23,490 nucleotides of DNA, from IMG/VR virus record IMGVR_UViG_3300042400_001741, positions 1-23,490 of that record; one strand, written 5' to 3'. The stretch's first letter is position 1. Each line of letters starts with the position of its first letter. Of this stretch, positions 7,449 through 15,222 are shown piece by piece. The DNA is from a virus. The translations under genes and the position numbers were made by a program. A model generated the notes under the pieces. That model worked only from the letters and a program-made list of their open reading frames with translations, ran no database searches and was not told the origin of the DNA.

Positions 7449-8624
7449 ATGAAAGCCGAACTATTAGAAAGCCGTTGGGGCGAGACCAAAGAAGCCCTGT
7501 TAGAAGGTCTACAAGGTTCTCGTCGTACATCAATGGCAACCGTTCTTGAAAATACTCGTAAGTATCTTGCAGAAAATGCAACTGCTGGTGCTACACAAGC
7601 TGGAAACGTTGCAACACTAAATCGTGTTATTCTACCAGTAATACGACGTGTTATGCCCACTGTTATCGCTAACGAAATCGTTGGCGTACAGCCCATGACA
7701 GGTCCTGTTGCTCAGATTCACACTCTACGTGTTCGCTATGCTGATAGCAACAACGCCGATGGTTCCGTCAATGACGTAACAGCCGGCGAAGAAGCACTTA
7801 GCCCCTTCAAAGTAGCTGTTGCTTACTCAGGTGATGGCACTGCCGGTAAAGCATCTAGTACAGCCGCTCTTGAAGGTCAAACTGGTCGTAAAATTAACGT
7901 CCAGATCTTAAAGCAGACAGTCGAAGCCCGTACACGTAAGTTAAGTGCACGTTGGACATTCGAAGCTGCTCAAGATGCACAAAGTATGCATGGACTTGAC
8001 ATCGAAGCAGAAATTATGGCTGCTCTTGCTCAAGAGATCACCGTTGAGATCGACCAAGAAATTCTTGCAAGTCTCCGTGCTCTTGCTGCCGATGAAGAAA
8101 CATATAACCAGGCTGCTGTAAGCGGTACAGCCACATTCGTTGGTGACGAGCACGCTGCTCTAGCTGTTCTAATCAACCGTGTTGCTAACAAGATCGCTCA
8201 GCGTACACGTCGCGGTGCAGGTAACTGGGCCGTTGTTAGCCCACAGGCTCTAACCGTTCTACAGAGTGCTACAACTTCAGCATTTGCTCGTACAACCGAA
8301 GGTACCTTCGAAGCTCCAACCAACACCAAGTTCGTTGGAACACTAAACGGTGCCATGAAAGTTTACGTTGACACCTATGCTGCAGATGACACTCGTGTAC
8401 TAGTTGGATATAAGGGAAGCAGTGAAACTGATGCTGCTGCATTCTATTGCCCATATATTCCTCTAATGAGTTCTGGTGTTGTTCTAGATCCAGCAACATT
8501 CGAACCAGTAGTCGGATTTATGACACGTTACGGATACGTCGAACTTACAAACAGTGCAAGTTCGTTCGGTAACGCTGCCGATTACCTTGGCGAGATCGTT
8601 GTTCAGAACATCGCATTCCAGTAA
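7449..8624 (+). CDS. 23: Major capsid protein precursor (T4 gp23 family)
   Basis: 391 aa. The start MKAELLESRWGETKEALLEG is followed by a helical propeptide-like region. The run NVATLNRVILPVIRRVMPTV (53-72), then ANEIVGVQPMTGPV, is the conserved gp23 core opening. Later recognisable parts are ARTRKLSARWTFEAAQDAQS, then HGLDIEAEIMAALAQEI, and near the C-terminus PYIPLMSSGVVLDPATFEP and GFMTRYGYVEL. Leu40-Ala41-Glu42 before Asn43 fits the gp21 cleavage pattern L/I-X-E and would leave a mature protein of about 349 aa. T4 gp23 is 521 aa and cyanophage versions are also longer, so loops or the insertion domain are reduced here. A double ribosome site (AGGAGA and AAGGA) precedes the ATG. A terminator follows at once, and no gp24-like paralogue is next to it. 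Confidence 0.95.
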   Translation: MKAELLESRWGETKEALLEGLQGSRRTSMATVLENTRKYLAENATAGATQAGNVATLNRVILPVIRRVMPTVIANEIVGVQPMTGPVAQIHTLRVRYADSNNADGSVNDVTAGEEALSPFKVAVAYSGDGTAGKASSTAALEGQTGRKINVQILKQTVEARTRKLSARWTFEAAQDAQSMHGLDIEAEIMAALAQEITVEIDQEILASLRALAADEETYNQAAVSGTATFVGDEHAALAVLINRVANKIAQRTRRGAGNWAVVSPQALTVLQSATTSAFARTTEGTFEAPTNTKFVGTLNGAMKVYVDTYAADDTRVLVGYKGSSETDAAAFYCPYIPLMSSGVVLDPATFEPVVGFMTRYGYVELTNSASSFGNAADYLGEIVVQNIAFQ

Positions 8625-8652
8625 TCAAATCTTCCAGTCGGGATGGGAAGTC

Positions 8653-8678
8653 AAAAAACCGCCGAAAGGCGGTTTTTT
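8653..8678 (+). terminator. Intrinsic terminator after gp23
   Basis: A perfect CCGCC/GGCGG stem (8659-8663, 8668-8672) is closed by a stable GAAA tetraloop and followed by T6. An A6 run upstream extends the helix and may let it work in both directions. It lies 28 nt after the gp23 stop, as expected for the end of the most heavily expressed transcript. Confidence 0.93.
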
Positions 8679-8711
8679 GTTGGCAGAAATTTTTACATCG
8701 ATTAGCAACAG

Positions 8712-8719
8712 TGTAAATA
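8712..8719 (+). promoter_or_regulatory. Candidate late promoter (TGTAAATA)
   Basis: TGTAAATATC differs from the exact box at 4471 (TATAAATATC) by one base. It lies between the gp23 terminator and the 75-aa gene, where a new promoter is needed if the terminator is effective. The leader would be about 45 nt. Confidence 0.45.
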
Positions 8720-8769
8720 TCTTTGCAGTTCACTCAACTGTTACACACATACACACAAAGGAGAACAAA

Positions 8770-8997
8770 ATGAGTAAAACACCATACGAGGTTCGCCTCG
8801 AACTACTTAAACTAGCCAACGAGATTCTTGTTACACCAATTCATCAATCTAGGGATGCTCTTTTACAAGAGTGGCATTCAAAGATAAGTGCTTCTCCGGA
8901 AAAATCCATACCTTTGCCTAATTTGCCTTCTTTTCCGAGAACCGAAGATGTTATAACAGAAGCCGAACGCCTAAATCGGTTTGTGAGCCAAAACTAA
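8770..8997 (+). CDS. Small protein downstream of gp23, function unknown
   Basis: 75 aa. The frame is open further upstream into gp23, but AAAGGAGA (8757-8764) fixes the start at ATG 8770. The N-terminus TPYEVRLELLKLANEIL is an amphipathic helix. The middle has HQSRDALLQEWHSKI, followed by a Pro/Ser-rich link, and the C-terminus is FPRTEDVITEAERLNRFVSQ. I remember similar small proteins ('...EIRLELLKMA...' at the start and '...A..LN.FVS' at the end) in marine T4-like phages near structural genes, but know no demonstrated function. It is a single-gene unit with a terminator on each side and its own candidate promoter, suggesting independent and possibly high expression. A role as a small virion or assembly factor is only inferred from location. 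Confidence 0.8.
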   Translation: MSKTPYEVRLELLKLANEILVTPIHQSRDALLQEWHSKISASPEKSIPLPNLPSFPRTEDVITEAERLNRFVSQN

Positions 8998-9019
8998 CAT
9001 CTTGGTGTAACATTAATAC

Positions 9020-9046
9020 AAAAAGCCCTATTAATTAGGGCTTTTT
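9020..9046 (+). terminator. Intrinsic terminator after the 75-aa gene
   Basis: The 11-bp stem AAAAAGCCCTA (9020-9030) with TAGGGCTTTTT (9036-9046) encloses a TTAAT loop. A further G and T6 continue the U-rich tail. The symmetric A and T runs make it potentially bidirectional. Confidence 0.92.
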
Positions 9047-9055
9047 GTTTTTTAC

Positions 9056-9063
9056 GGTAAATA
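9056..9063 (+). promoter_or_regulatory. Weak candidate late promoter (GGTAAATA)
   Basis: GGTAAATAT matches the last six bases of the late box but not its first two. It is listed because it sits right after a terminator and before an isolated gene that must have its own promoter. The 78 nt between it and the ATG at 9142 contain no better candidate that I can see. Confidence 0.3.
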
Positions 9064-9141
9064 TATTGTTCGCTCTAATAAAGAGTTTATGCAAATCCCA
9101 ATGCGTAGATCCTAGAACGATCATAATACAAGGAGAAAAAA

Positions 9142-10092
9142 ATGGGACGTCCGTTAAATAAAAAATATTTTGGTAACCGAAACGTTGGTAGTTCAAGTAC
9201 TACCGCCGACGATGGCCTTGGTGGAAATCGAGTAGCCAGTGTAACAATCACAACACCTGGTTCTTATACAACAAGACCTACTGTGACTTTTAGTGCTCCA
9301 GACTTAGCCGGACCTGGTGCTGTAACTGCCACTGGTACAACAAATATGGAAGCATTATCTGCTACCGTTGTTGACGGCAAGACAGGTTATGTAGTTGGTG
9401 ATTTGTTAACAATTACAGGTGCTGGCGGAGCAATTGCCTATGTCGCTTCGGTTGATGGTGTTACCGGTGCTGTATTAACAGTTAACTTTACTGGTACAGG
9501 AGCTGCTCGCGGAGATCAAACAGTTTTAACAGGTATTACTACTGCTGTTGTCACAACAACAAATAGTATTGCTGGTGTTGTTGGTGTAACATTAAATGTC
9601 TCTTATCGTGTTAAAAGTATTACAATAACTAATACCGGTTCTGGTTATACTGATGCAACTGATGCTGCTGTGACATTCAGTGCAGGAGCAGGAGCCGGTA
9701 CCGCTGTACTAGAATCATATACAGTTGGCGGTGTAATAGGTAACAACGAAAATGCAATTACAATCAGTGCATATATTCCTGCTGCTAACGGTGGATTATC
9801 TGCCAAGACTGGCGATATTATCAAACAGGTTTCTACCGATCGTTATCGTGTTAAAACTGCTGATGGCACTGGAATTTGTAAATTGGCCGCTGCTGCTCCC
9901 TCAGCAGGTCAAATGACAATGACTGCAACAGATAGTGCCGGTGGTACTTATTATGTTACTAAACTTACTTCACGTAAGGCATTATTAATTAAAGGTGATC
10001 GCACTGGTACACAATTTACCAGCGGAACAATGGTTGCCTGGAATTTTGATAGTGCTGTTCTTAATACCTCAGTAAAAATATCAAATGCTTAA
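9142..10092 (+). CDS. Virion structural protein with beta-repeat domains (MGRPLNKKYFG type)
   Basis: 316 aa with AAGGAGA 5 nt before the ATG. The opening MGRPLNKKYFGN is one I associate with structural proteins of marine T4-like phages. It is Gly/Thr/Val/Ala-rich and nearly devoid of helix-type sequence. Two related segments, VASVTITTPGSYTTRPTVTF (31-50) and VKSITITNTGSGYTDATDAA (157-176), are copies of a beta module with a G-S(-G)-Y-T turn followed by VTFS. A third, more distant copy is near 70-120. The C-terminal third (about 205-316) contains GDIIKQVSTDRYRVKTADGT and GGTYYVTKLTSRKALLIKGD, a separate beta domain. It may be a capsid decoration, neck or fibre-base protein; the location directly after the capsid genes mildly favours the first. 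It is enclosed by terminators on both sides, and no enzymatic motif is visible. Confidence 0.75.
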   Translation: MGRPLNKKYFGNRNVGSSSTTADDGLGGNRVASVTITTPGSYTTRPTVTFSAPDLAGPGAVTATGTTNMEALSATVVDGKTGYVVGDLLTITGAGGAIAYVASVDGVTGAVLTVNFTGTGAARGDQTVLTGITTAVVTTTNSIAGVVGVTLNVSYRVKSITITNTGSGYTDATDAAVTFSAGAGAGTAVLESYTVGGVIGNNENAITISAYIPAANGGLSAKTGDIIKQVSTDRYRVKTADGTGICKLAAAAPSAGQMTMTATDSAGGTYYVTKLTSRKALLIKGDRTGTQFTSGTMVAWNFDSAVLNTSVKISNA

Positions 10093-10109
10093 ACTTTGAT
10101 ATAAACCAC

Positions 10110-10133
10110 AAAAAGGGCCTTTGGGCCCTTTTT
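10110..10133 (+). terminator. Intrinsic terminator before the fibre operon
   Basis: The 10-bp stem AAAAAGGGCC (10110-10119) with GGCCCTTTTT (10124-10133) has a TTTG loop and is followed by GTTTG. It isolates the 316-aa virion gene from the fibre operon. Confidence 0.92.
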
Positions 10134-10160
10134 GTTTGACGATTATAATTATTTCGATAG

Positions 10161-10168
10161 CATAAATA
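10161..10168 (+). promoter_or_regulatory. T4-type late promoter of the fibre operon
   Basis: CATAAATA in the context CATAAATAACT matches the gp20 promoter over 11 nt. It lies 23 nt before the ATG at 10192 and after a strong terminator. No comparable box was seen before the four following genes, so it probably serves 10192-22067 as one operon. Confidence 0.72.
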
Positions 10169-10191
10169 ACTATAATTCAAGGTTATTGCAC

Positions 10192-13100
10192 ATGGCTGAA
10201 ATTAAAAGAGTTAACGGCGATTACACCATAAACACACTGGGAACTGGTTCAGACTTCTCAGCGATTACCAATAGTTCCAACAGTGACATTAATTTAACAA
10301 CCGCAGGAGCTAATTCGGATGTTAATATCACTGTTACTAATGATGTAAATATTGTTGCACCTGGCGGAACAAATATTACTTCTGACGTATTTGTTGAAGG
10401 AAATTTGATTGTTACGGGAACTATTGATTTTAGAAATGTCAAAAATCGGATATTTGTATCAAAGAATGGCAGCGATAGCAATGATGGTCGTAGCTGGGAC
10501 AAAGCAAAAAGAACTATCAAGAATGCTTGCCAAACTGCACAAAGTTTAATTTCTTCTCCTCCGGCTAACGAAGATCGGCAGTTAGAAAACGGTCATGTAA
10601 GTATTTTTGTAGCCAGTGGTGATTATACTGAAGATTGTCCTATTGCCGTTCCTACTGGTTGTGCAATTATCGGTGATAATCTAAGAAGCGTAACTGTACG
10701 TCCTTCTGTAGCCAGAAGCAATGTTTTTACACTAGGCAGTAATTGTTATGTCTGGGGATTGACAGTAAGGGGTCACCAACTGTATCCCAGTGCATTGGAT
10801 ATTACACCCGAGGGTTATGCGGGAGCGAACGGAAAACATCTACCAAGAAGCACTACACAAGTAGGTTTTGCTTTTAGCTTTACCCCTGGCGAAGTTATTC
10901 GTGTAAGTCCTTATATTCAAAACTGTTCAAGCATCAGCGGAAGCGGAATTTTTGGTAACCCGGATTATGTGCCCGGCGGCGGCGGAATCTTAGTTGATCC
11001 TAGCGTATGTGCCGAGGGTAATAGAATTAACAGTATCGTTCTTGATGCGTTCACACAGATTAATCAAGGCGGCATTGGTTGTAAAGTAGTTGGTCGTGGT
11101 TATATGCAGCTAGTTTCGTTCTTTGTTAACTTCTGTCAATTTGGTGTGCTCTGTGTTGATGGTGGTCACGTTACATTACTAAACTCTAACTGTTCGTTTG
11201 GTAACTATGCTTTCTGGGCCGAAGGAAAGCGTACACTAGTAAGAGAACCTGATGCTATCGATCCCAGCAATCCTGGTGTAACCTATCAAGAAGTTATACC
11301 ATACAAAGAAGCCAGAGAGTACTTACAGACAAATCGTTTGACATTACAAAACGATGTTGTAACTTGGGTTGATTCGGATGTAGTTGCTAACTATACAACC
11401 ACAGTAACCAATGTAGCGACCGGAACGAATCTTTTAACTGCTACTAATTCGGCTAAGTTATACCTAGGTATGCCGGTTAGATTTAGTGGCACTCTATTTG
11501 GCGGATTAAACAATTATACTACTTATTATGTTAATAGTATTAGTGGATCGGATTTTACTATAAGAAATGCTGCTGGATCGGTTATTACTTTTGGTAGTAA
11601 TGCCAGTGGCACAATGACAGTGGCATTTTATTATGATTCGGGTAAATGTAAACGTGATGTTGGATACATCATTGATGCCTTAATAGAAGATTTAAAAACC
11701 GACAGTGTTATATATTCTCGTAGAGCAGGAACTGCTTATTGGAGCGGTGTAACTAGCTTAGTAGAAGGGCAAGTGACACAAACAGTTGACGCAATCAGCG
11801 AGTTAGAAAGTTTATTAGAAACAGCATTCACCGGCGATCTTGAAAAAACAGTAGCATTGACACCAATTAAGTCTAGTCTGGCTACGATCAAAGATTTTAT
11901 TAAGTATGGACCTAACAAGCCTTTTGAGCAGGCTCGTACATTAATTGACAAAAATAGAACCTATATCGGCGATCAATTAATAATCTGGATCAATGCCCAA
12001 GTTTCTTTAGGAACCGGTTATTGGAGTGGATTTACTTATAATCAAACTAAATGTCGACGAGATGTTGATTATCTAATTGATGCAATTATCAGTGACTTAG
12101 TAACTGGAACTGGAAGAGCCAGTCGAACTGCTGGAAATGCATATTGGAAAGGAACAGTAGATATTCCTCTTCCGAGCCCAGTATCGATGATCACCGGGCA
12201 AGTTAGCCAAACAGTTGATGCCATAAACGAATTAAGAAATAAAATTTTAGATGTCATTAAAAATGTTGATATAGGTCAACCTGTAAGAAACGAATCTATA
12301 TACCCCGATGGAGACTTTGCTGAAAGTCCTGTGATAAGATATTTTACAACAATAACCGGAATTGTGGGAAGCCCAACTGGTCCTGATAAAGACGATTTGT
12401 TAATCAGTCCTTTATATGAATCTGCACGTAGATTAATGACTCTTAATAAAGAATTTATTAAGAAAGAAACTGTTGCTTATGTTAATAACGAATTAAGTTT
12501 ATCGGTTAAAGTTATTGGCTCTGATGCAGGAACAAATAGATTTACCTGTGTTTCTACCAGATCGTTAAGTGAAGGTAAGCCCATTAGATTTGTTAACGAT
12601 CCCAAAGGTGATCCAATTGATCCCGATGTATTTGGCGGAGTTACTGCCAATACAGTTTATTATGTCAAACAAGTGGTTAACAGTACTCAATTTACCATAA
12701 GCGAAACTTTAAATGGTGCTGTGTTTACAGTAACTCAAACCGTAAACGATAATACAATGTATGCCATATTCTATAGTCAAGAGAAATGCGAGCGTGATGT
12801 AGGATACATCATTGATGCAGTTGTTAGCGACTTAGCCACAAACAGCCAAGAATCAACATTAATGGCCGGTAATGCTTATTGGAGAGGAGCTAGCTCTATA
12901 TCAGCTGACTTTATTACTCAATTGCCCGACACATTAAGTGCAATTGATTATGCTAAACGATTAGCATTACAAATTATTAAAAGCGACACTACACCGCCAA
13001 TTGGCGATTCGGCATTGCTAGAACCCAGAGATATTTTCTTTAAGAGTGACGGAACTTCGGTGTATATTCTTGGTGGAGTTGGACCAAAGATTTATCAATA

Positions 13101-14544
13101 CACATGCAGCCCGGCATGGACTACCAGCGGGCTAACTTACGTAAACAGTTTTGATCTGTCAGATAAAGAAATAACTCCTCAAGGTATGTATCTTACCAGT
13201 ACAAAGTTATATGTTATTGGAACAGGTAGCGGAGACGATGTCACTGACGGTAGACTTGTTCTAGAATACGATATCACTGGGTGGAATGTCGCAACTGCAA
13301 GTTATTTACAACAAAAGAATCTGGGAGCACTAGCTGTTGGTTCTGGGTTTGTTGACAATCCTAGTGGTTTATCATTTAAGCCCGACGGAACAATAATGTA
13401 CGTTTTAGGATCTTCGGACGCTAAAGTATATTCTTATGCATTGTCTCCGGCATGGGATGTTACAACGGCAACATATTCGGCATCGTTTACTATTGCCGAG
13501 GATAATTTACCAACTGGAATAACATTCGATGGCGATGGAACTAGAATGTATATTGCTGGATCTACAAACGATATAGTAATTGATTATAAATTAAATTCAG
13601 CATATGATATTACCTCAGCCGTGTTTATGGAATCAATTGCTGTGTCTGATCGCGAGCAAGAGATTACCGGAGTTCATTTTAGATCCAATGGTGCCAAGAT
13701 GTATATAATTGGATTGGACAATGACAGTATTGTTGAATATAATCTTTTAACTGCATGGGATATCACATCGGCTGAGTATGCATCTAGTGTACCAGTCGGC
13801 TATTATAGCACACCTTATCAAGCAGCCGAAACTCAAAAATTTGTTGCTACCGTTACCAGTGTCGATTCGGTAGAAAATACTTTTATTTGTGATCCAACAT
13901 ATGGAACATTGTACCTAAAAGCAAACCAAGAAATTAAATTTGCTGCAGGATTAAGTGGATCGGTATTTGGAGGAGTTAGTGCAGGAACAACGTATTATAT
14001 TAAAACAATTGTCAGTGCCACACAATTTACCATAAGTGATACAATTAGTGCATCCGGCATAGCTGGCACCATAAAGACACTTGCTGGAGGCAATCCTTCG
14101 GGATCGATGGTTGTAGCTCCTTCGGGTGCTAGTGCTGCATTTGATGTAGAGAAGAATTTTAATACTATTATCAATATCATAAGTAATGGGTTTGAAGAAT
14201 TAGAAGAAGAATTTGGAAGTCTAGTTGAAGCCACAGGTTATACATTGAGTTATGCTGGTGCTGGAATTGATTATAGTAAACTAAGCAAAGGGCAAGGAGG
14301 AGTCGGCCTTGCAGATCCAAATAAATACACAATTGAGTTAAGTGGTGGACGAGTGTTTATTACTGCTACAGATGAAAAAGGAGACTTTTATGTTGGTAAA
14401 GTTACTCCGGCAGCAGCAGGACAAACCCCAAGACCATTATTTAGAATTAATCAAGAAACGGGTGCTATAGATGGTCGAGCATTTTATCAAAGCATTTTCG
14501 GATTTATGGCCCCGTTCGTTATGGCATTGACCAGAAGGAAATAA
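10192..14544 (+). CDS. Large tail fibre/adhesin: beta-helix plus beta-propeller
   Basis: 1450 aa. ATG 10192 is chosen, not the in-frame TTG at 10132, because the TTG lies within the terminator and upstream of the promoter; AAGG at 10179 and the MAEIKRVNGDYTI opening, known to me from marine T4-like fibres, agree. Domains: Asn/Thr-rich N-terminus (1-80); SKNGSDSNDG (90-99), typical of pectate-lyase-like right-handed beta-helix tailspikes, then beta-helix to about 390; three copies of a helical KCxRDVxYxIDA module (485, 620 and 865), each ending in a GxAYW motif; three copies of a beta module with YY(V/I)(N/K) and F(T/K)IS (about 410-480, 778-860, 1226-1300); five propeller-like repeats of about 50 aa (944-1202). 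The C-terminus has GRVFITATDEKGDFYVGKV, then GAIDGRAFYQSIFGFMAP. No chaperone domain or catalytic residues could be named. It is probably a virion-attached host-contact fibre. Confidence 0.82.
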   Translation: MAEIKRVNGDYTINTLGTGSDFSAITNSSNSDINLTTAGANSDVNITVTNDVNIVAPGGTNITSDVFVEGNLIVTGTIDFRNVKNRIFVSKNGSDSNDGRSWDKAKRTIKNACQTAQSLISSPPANEDRQLENGHVSIFVASGDYTEDCPIAVPTGCAIIGDNLRSVTVRPSVARSNVFTLGSNCYVWGLTVRGHQLYPSALDITPEGYAGANGKHLPRSTTQVGFAFSFTPGEVIRVSPYIQNCSSISGSGIFGNPDYVPGGGGILVDPSVCAEGNRINSIVLDAFTQINQGGIGCKVVGRGYMQLVSFFVNFCQFGVLCVDGGHVTLLNSNCSFGNYAFWAEGKRTLVREPDAIDPSNPGVTYQEVIPYKEAREYLQTNRLTLQNDVVTWVDSDVVANYTTTVTNVATGTNLLTATNSAKLYLGMPVRFSGTLFGGLNNYTTYYVNSISGSDFTIRNAAGSVITFGSNASGTMTVAFYYDSGKCKRDVGYIIDALIEDLKTDSVIYSRRAGTAYWSGVTSLVEGQVTQTVDAISELESLLETAFTGDLEKTVALTPIKSSLATIKDFIKYGPNKPFEQARTLIDKNRTYIGDQLIIWINAQVSLGTGYWSGFTYNQTKCRRDVDYLIDAIISDLVTGTGRASRTAGNAYWKGTVDIPLPSPVSMITGQVSQTVDAINELRNKILDVIKNVDIGQPVRNESIYPDGDFAESPVIRYFTTITGIVGSPTGPDKDDLLISPLYESARRLMTLNKEFIKKETVAYVNNELSLSVKVIGSDAGTNRFTCVSTRSLSEGKPIRFVNDPKGDPIDPDVFGGVTANTVYYVKQVVNSTQFTISETLNGAVFTVTQTVNDNTMYAIFYSQEKCERDVGYIIDAVVSDLATNSQESTLMAGNAYWRGASSISADFITQLPDTLSAIDYAKRLALQIIKSDTTPPIGDSALLEPRDIFFKSDGTSVYILGGVGPKIYQYTCSPAWTTSGLTYVNSFDLSDKEITPQGMYLTSTKLYVIGTGSGDDVTDGRLVLEYDITGWNVATASYLQQKNLGALAVGSGFVDNPSGLSFKPDGTIMYVLGSSDAKVYSYALSPAWDVTTATYSASFTIAEDNLPTGITFDGDGTRMYIAGSTNDIVIDYKLNSAYDITSAVFMESIAVSDREQEITGVHFRSNGAKMYIIGLDNDSIVEYNLLTAWDITSAEYASSVPVGYYSTPYQAAETQKFVATVTSVDSVENTFICDPTYGTLYLKANQEIKFAAGLSGSVFGGVSAGTTYYIKTIVSATQFTISDTISASGIAGTIKTLAGGNPSGSMVVAPSGASAAFDVEKNFNTIINIISNGFEELEEEFGSLVEATGYTLSYAGAGIDYSKLSKGQGGVGLADPNKYTIELSGGRVFITATDEKGDFYVGKVTPAAAGQTPRPLFRINQETGAIDGRAFYQSIFGFMAPFVMALTRRK

Positions 14545-14547
14545 ACA

Positions 14548-15222
14548 ATGGCCGCACCAATTTTTAAATTTAAAAACGTTAGAGTTCCAATTACTACTAC
14601 CAATGATACCTTAGTTTATGCTGTGGATATAGGACTTGGATCTAGAGGACTTGATTTGGGTGTGTTGCCAGAGGAAGTAAGTTCAGTTGTGTTAACTGTT
14701 CAATGTGCAAATAATTGGTCTTATGTGCCCGACAAAACAATTTTATCTGTGGCCAATACCAACGATTTGTTTACAGTCGCAGATGCTTCGGATTTAAAAG
14801 TTGGGATGCAAGTATCGTTTCGTGGGTTAGCTTACGCAAATGTAACCTTAGCTGCACAAGGTGGAAACGGAAAAGTCTACTACATTAAAGAAATAATTGG
14901 AAATACATTTAAAGTATCTGAAACATTAGGCGGATCTGTATTTGCTATTACCTCTGACGGTGACAACGTAAGTGCTGGTGGATATATGTATATGGATATT
15001 GATTCCAGCGTAAGTGTAACAGCTAAGATAAGAGATTTAAACTTGAATACCAGTGTGAATCTTGTGTCTGATTATTCCGTATTGCCTAATAATGCGTTTG
15101 ATCCGCTTAACGGTAATCTAGTATTAACATCAAAGTTAGCTTTAATTATACAAGCTGACGTACCAAATGCAATTGATGTCACAGTAAGTTTATTGGAGAT
15201 TGCTAATGCCACGGCTACTTGA
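14548..15222 (+). CDS. Fibre-associated virion protein sharing a module with the preceding fibre
   Basis: 224 aa, starting 3 nt after the previous stop codon, with AGAAGGAAA upstream. The N-terminus is MAAPIFKFKNVRVPITTTND. The region from about 65 to 135 has DLFTVADASDLKVGMQVSF, then KVYYIKEIIGNTFKVSETLG. This is the beta module seen three times in the 1450-aa fibre. The C-terminal part (about 150-222) returns to the main domain, with SVSVTAKIRDLNLNTSVNLV and a beta-rich end. The N- and C-terminal parts resemble small structural proteins of cyanophages, as far as I recall, with the module inserted between them. The gene overlaps the next one by 17 nt and therefore is probably translationally coupled to it. 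It may link fibre to baseplate or be a short fibre part. No enzyme motif is seen. Confidence 0.72.
   Translation: MAAPIFKFKNVRVPITTTNDTLVYAVDIGLGSRGLDLGVLPEEVSSVVLTVQCANNWSYVPDKTILSVANTNDLFTVADASDLKVGMQVSFRGLAYANVTLAAQGGNGKVYYIKEIIGNTFKVSETLGGSVFAITSDGDNVSAGGYMYMDIDSSVSVTAKIRDLNLNTSVNLVSDYSVLPNNAFDPLNGNLVLTSKLALIIQADVPNAIDVTVSLLEIANATAT

Noticed and set aside
8554-8769. N-terminal extension of the 75-aa protein into gp23 and the terminator
   Set aside because: The extension overlaps gp23 in another frame and crosses the terminator; AAAGGAGA directly precedes ATG 8770.
10132-10191. TTG start for the 1450-aa fibre
   Set aside because: It lies in the T run of the terminator and upstream of the promoter; ATG 10192 has the familiar MAEIKRVNGDYTI beginning.
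14318-14325. AATAAATA inside the fibre gene as a late promoter for the 224-aa gene
   Set aside because: The first base pair of the box differs, it is over 220 nt from the next start, and AT-rich coding sequence yields such matches by chance.
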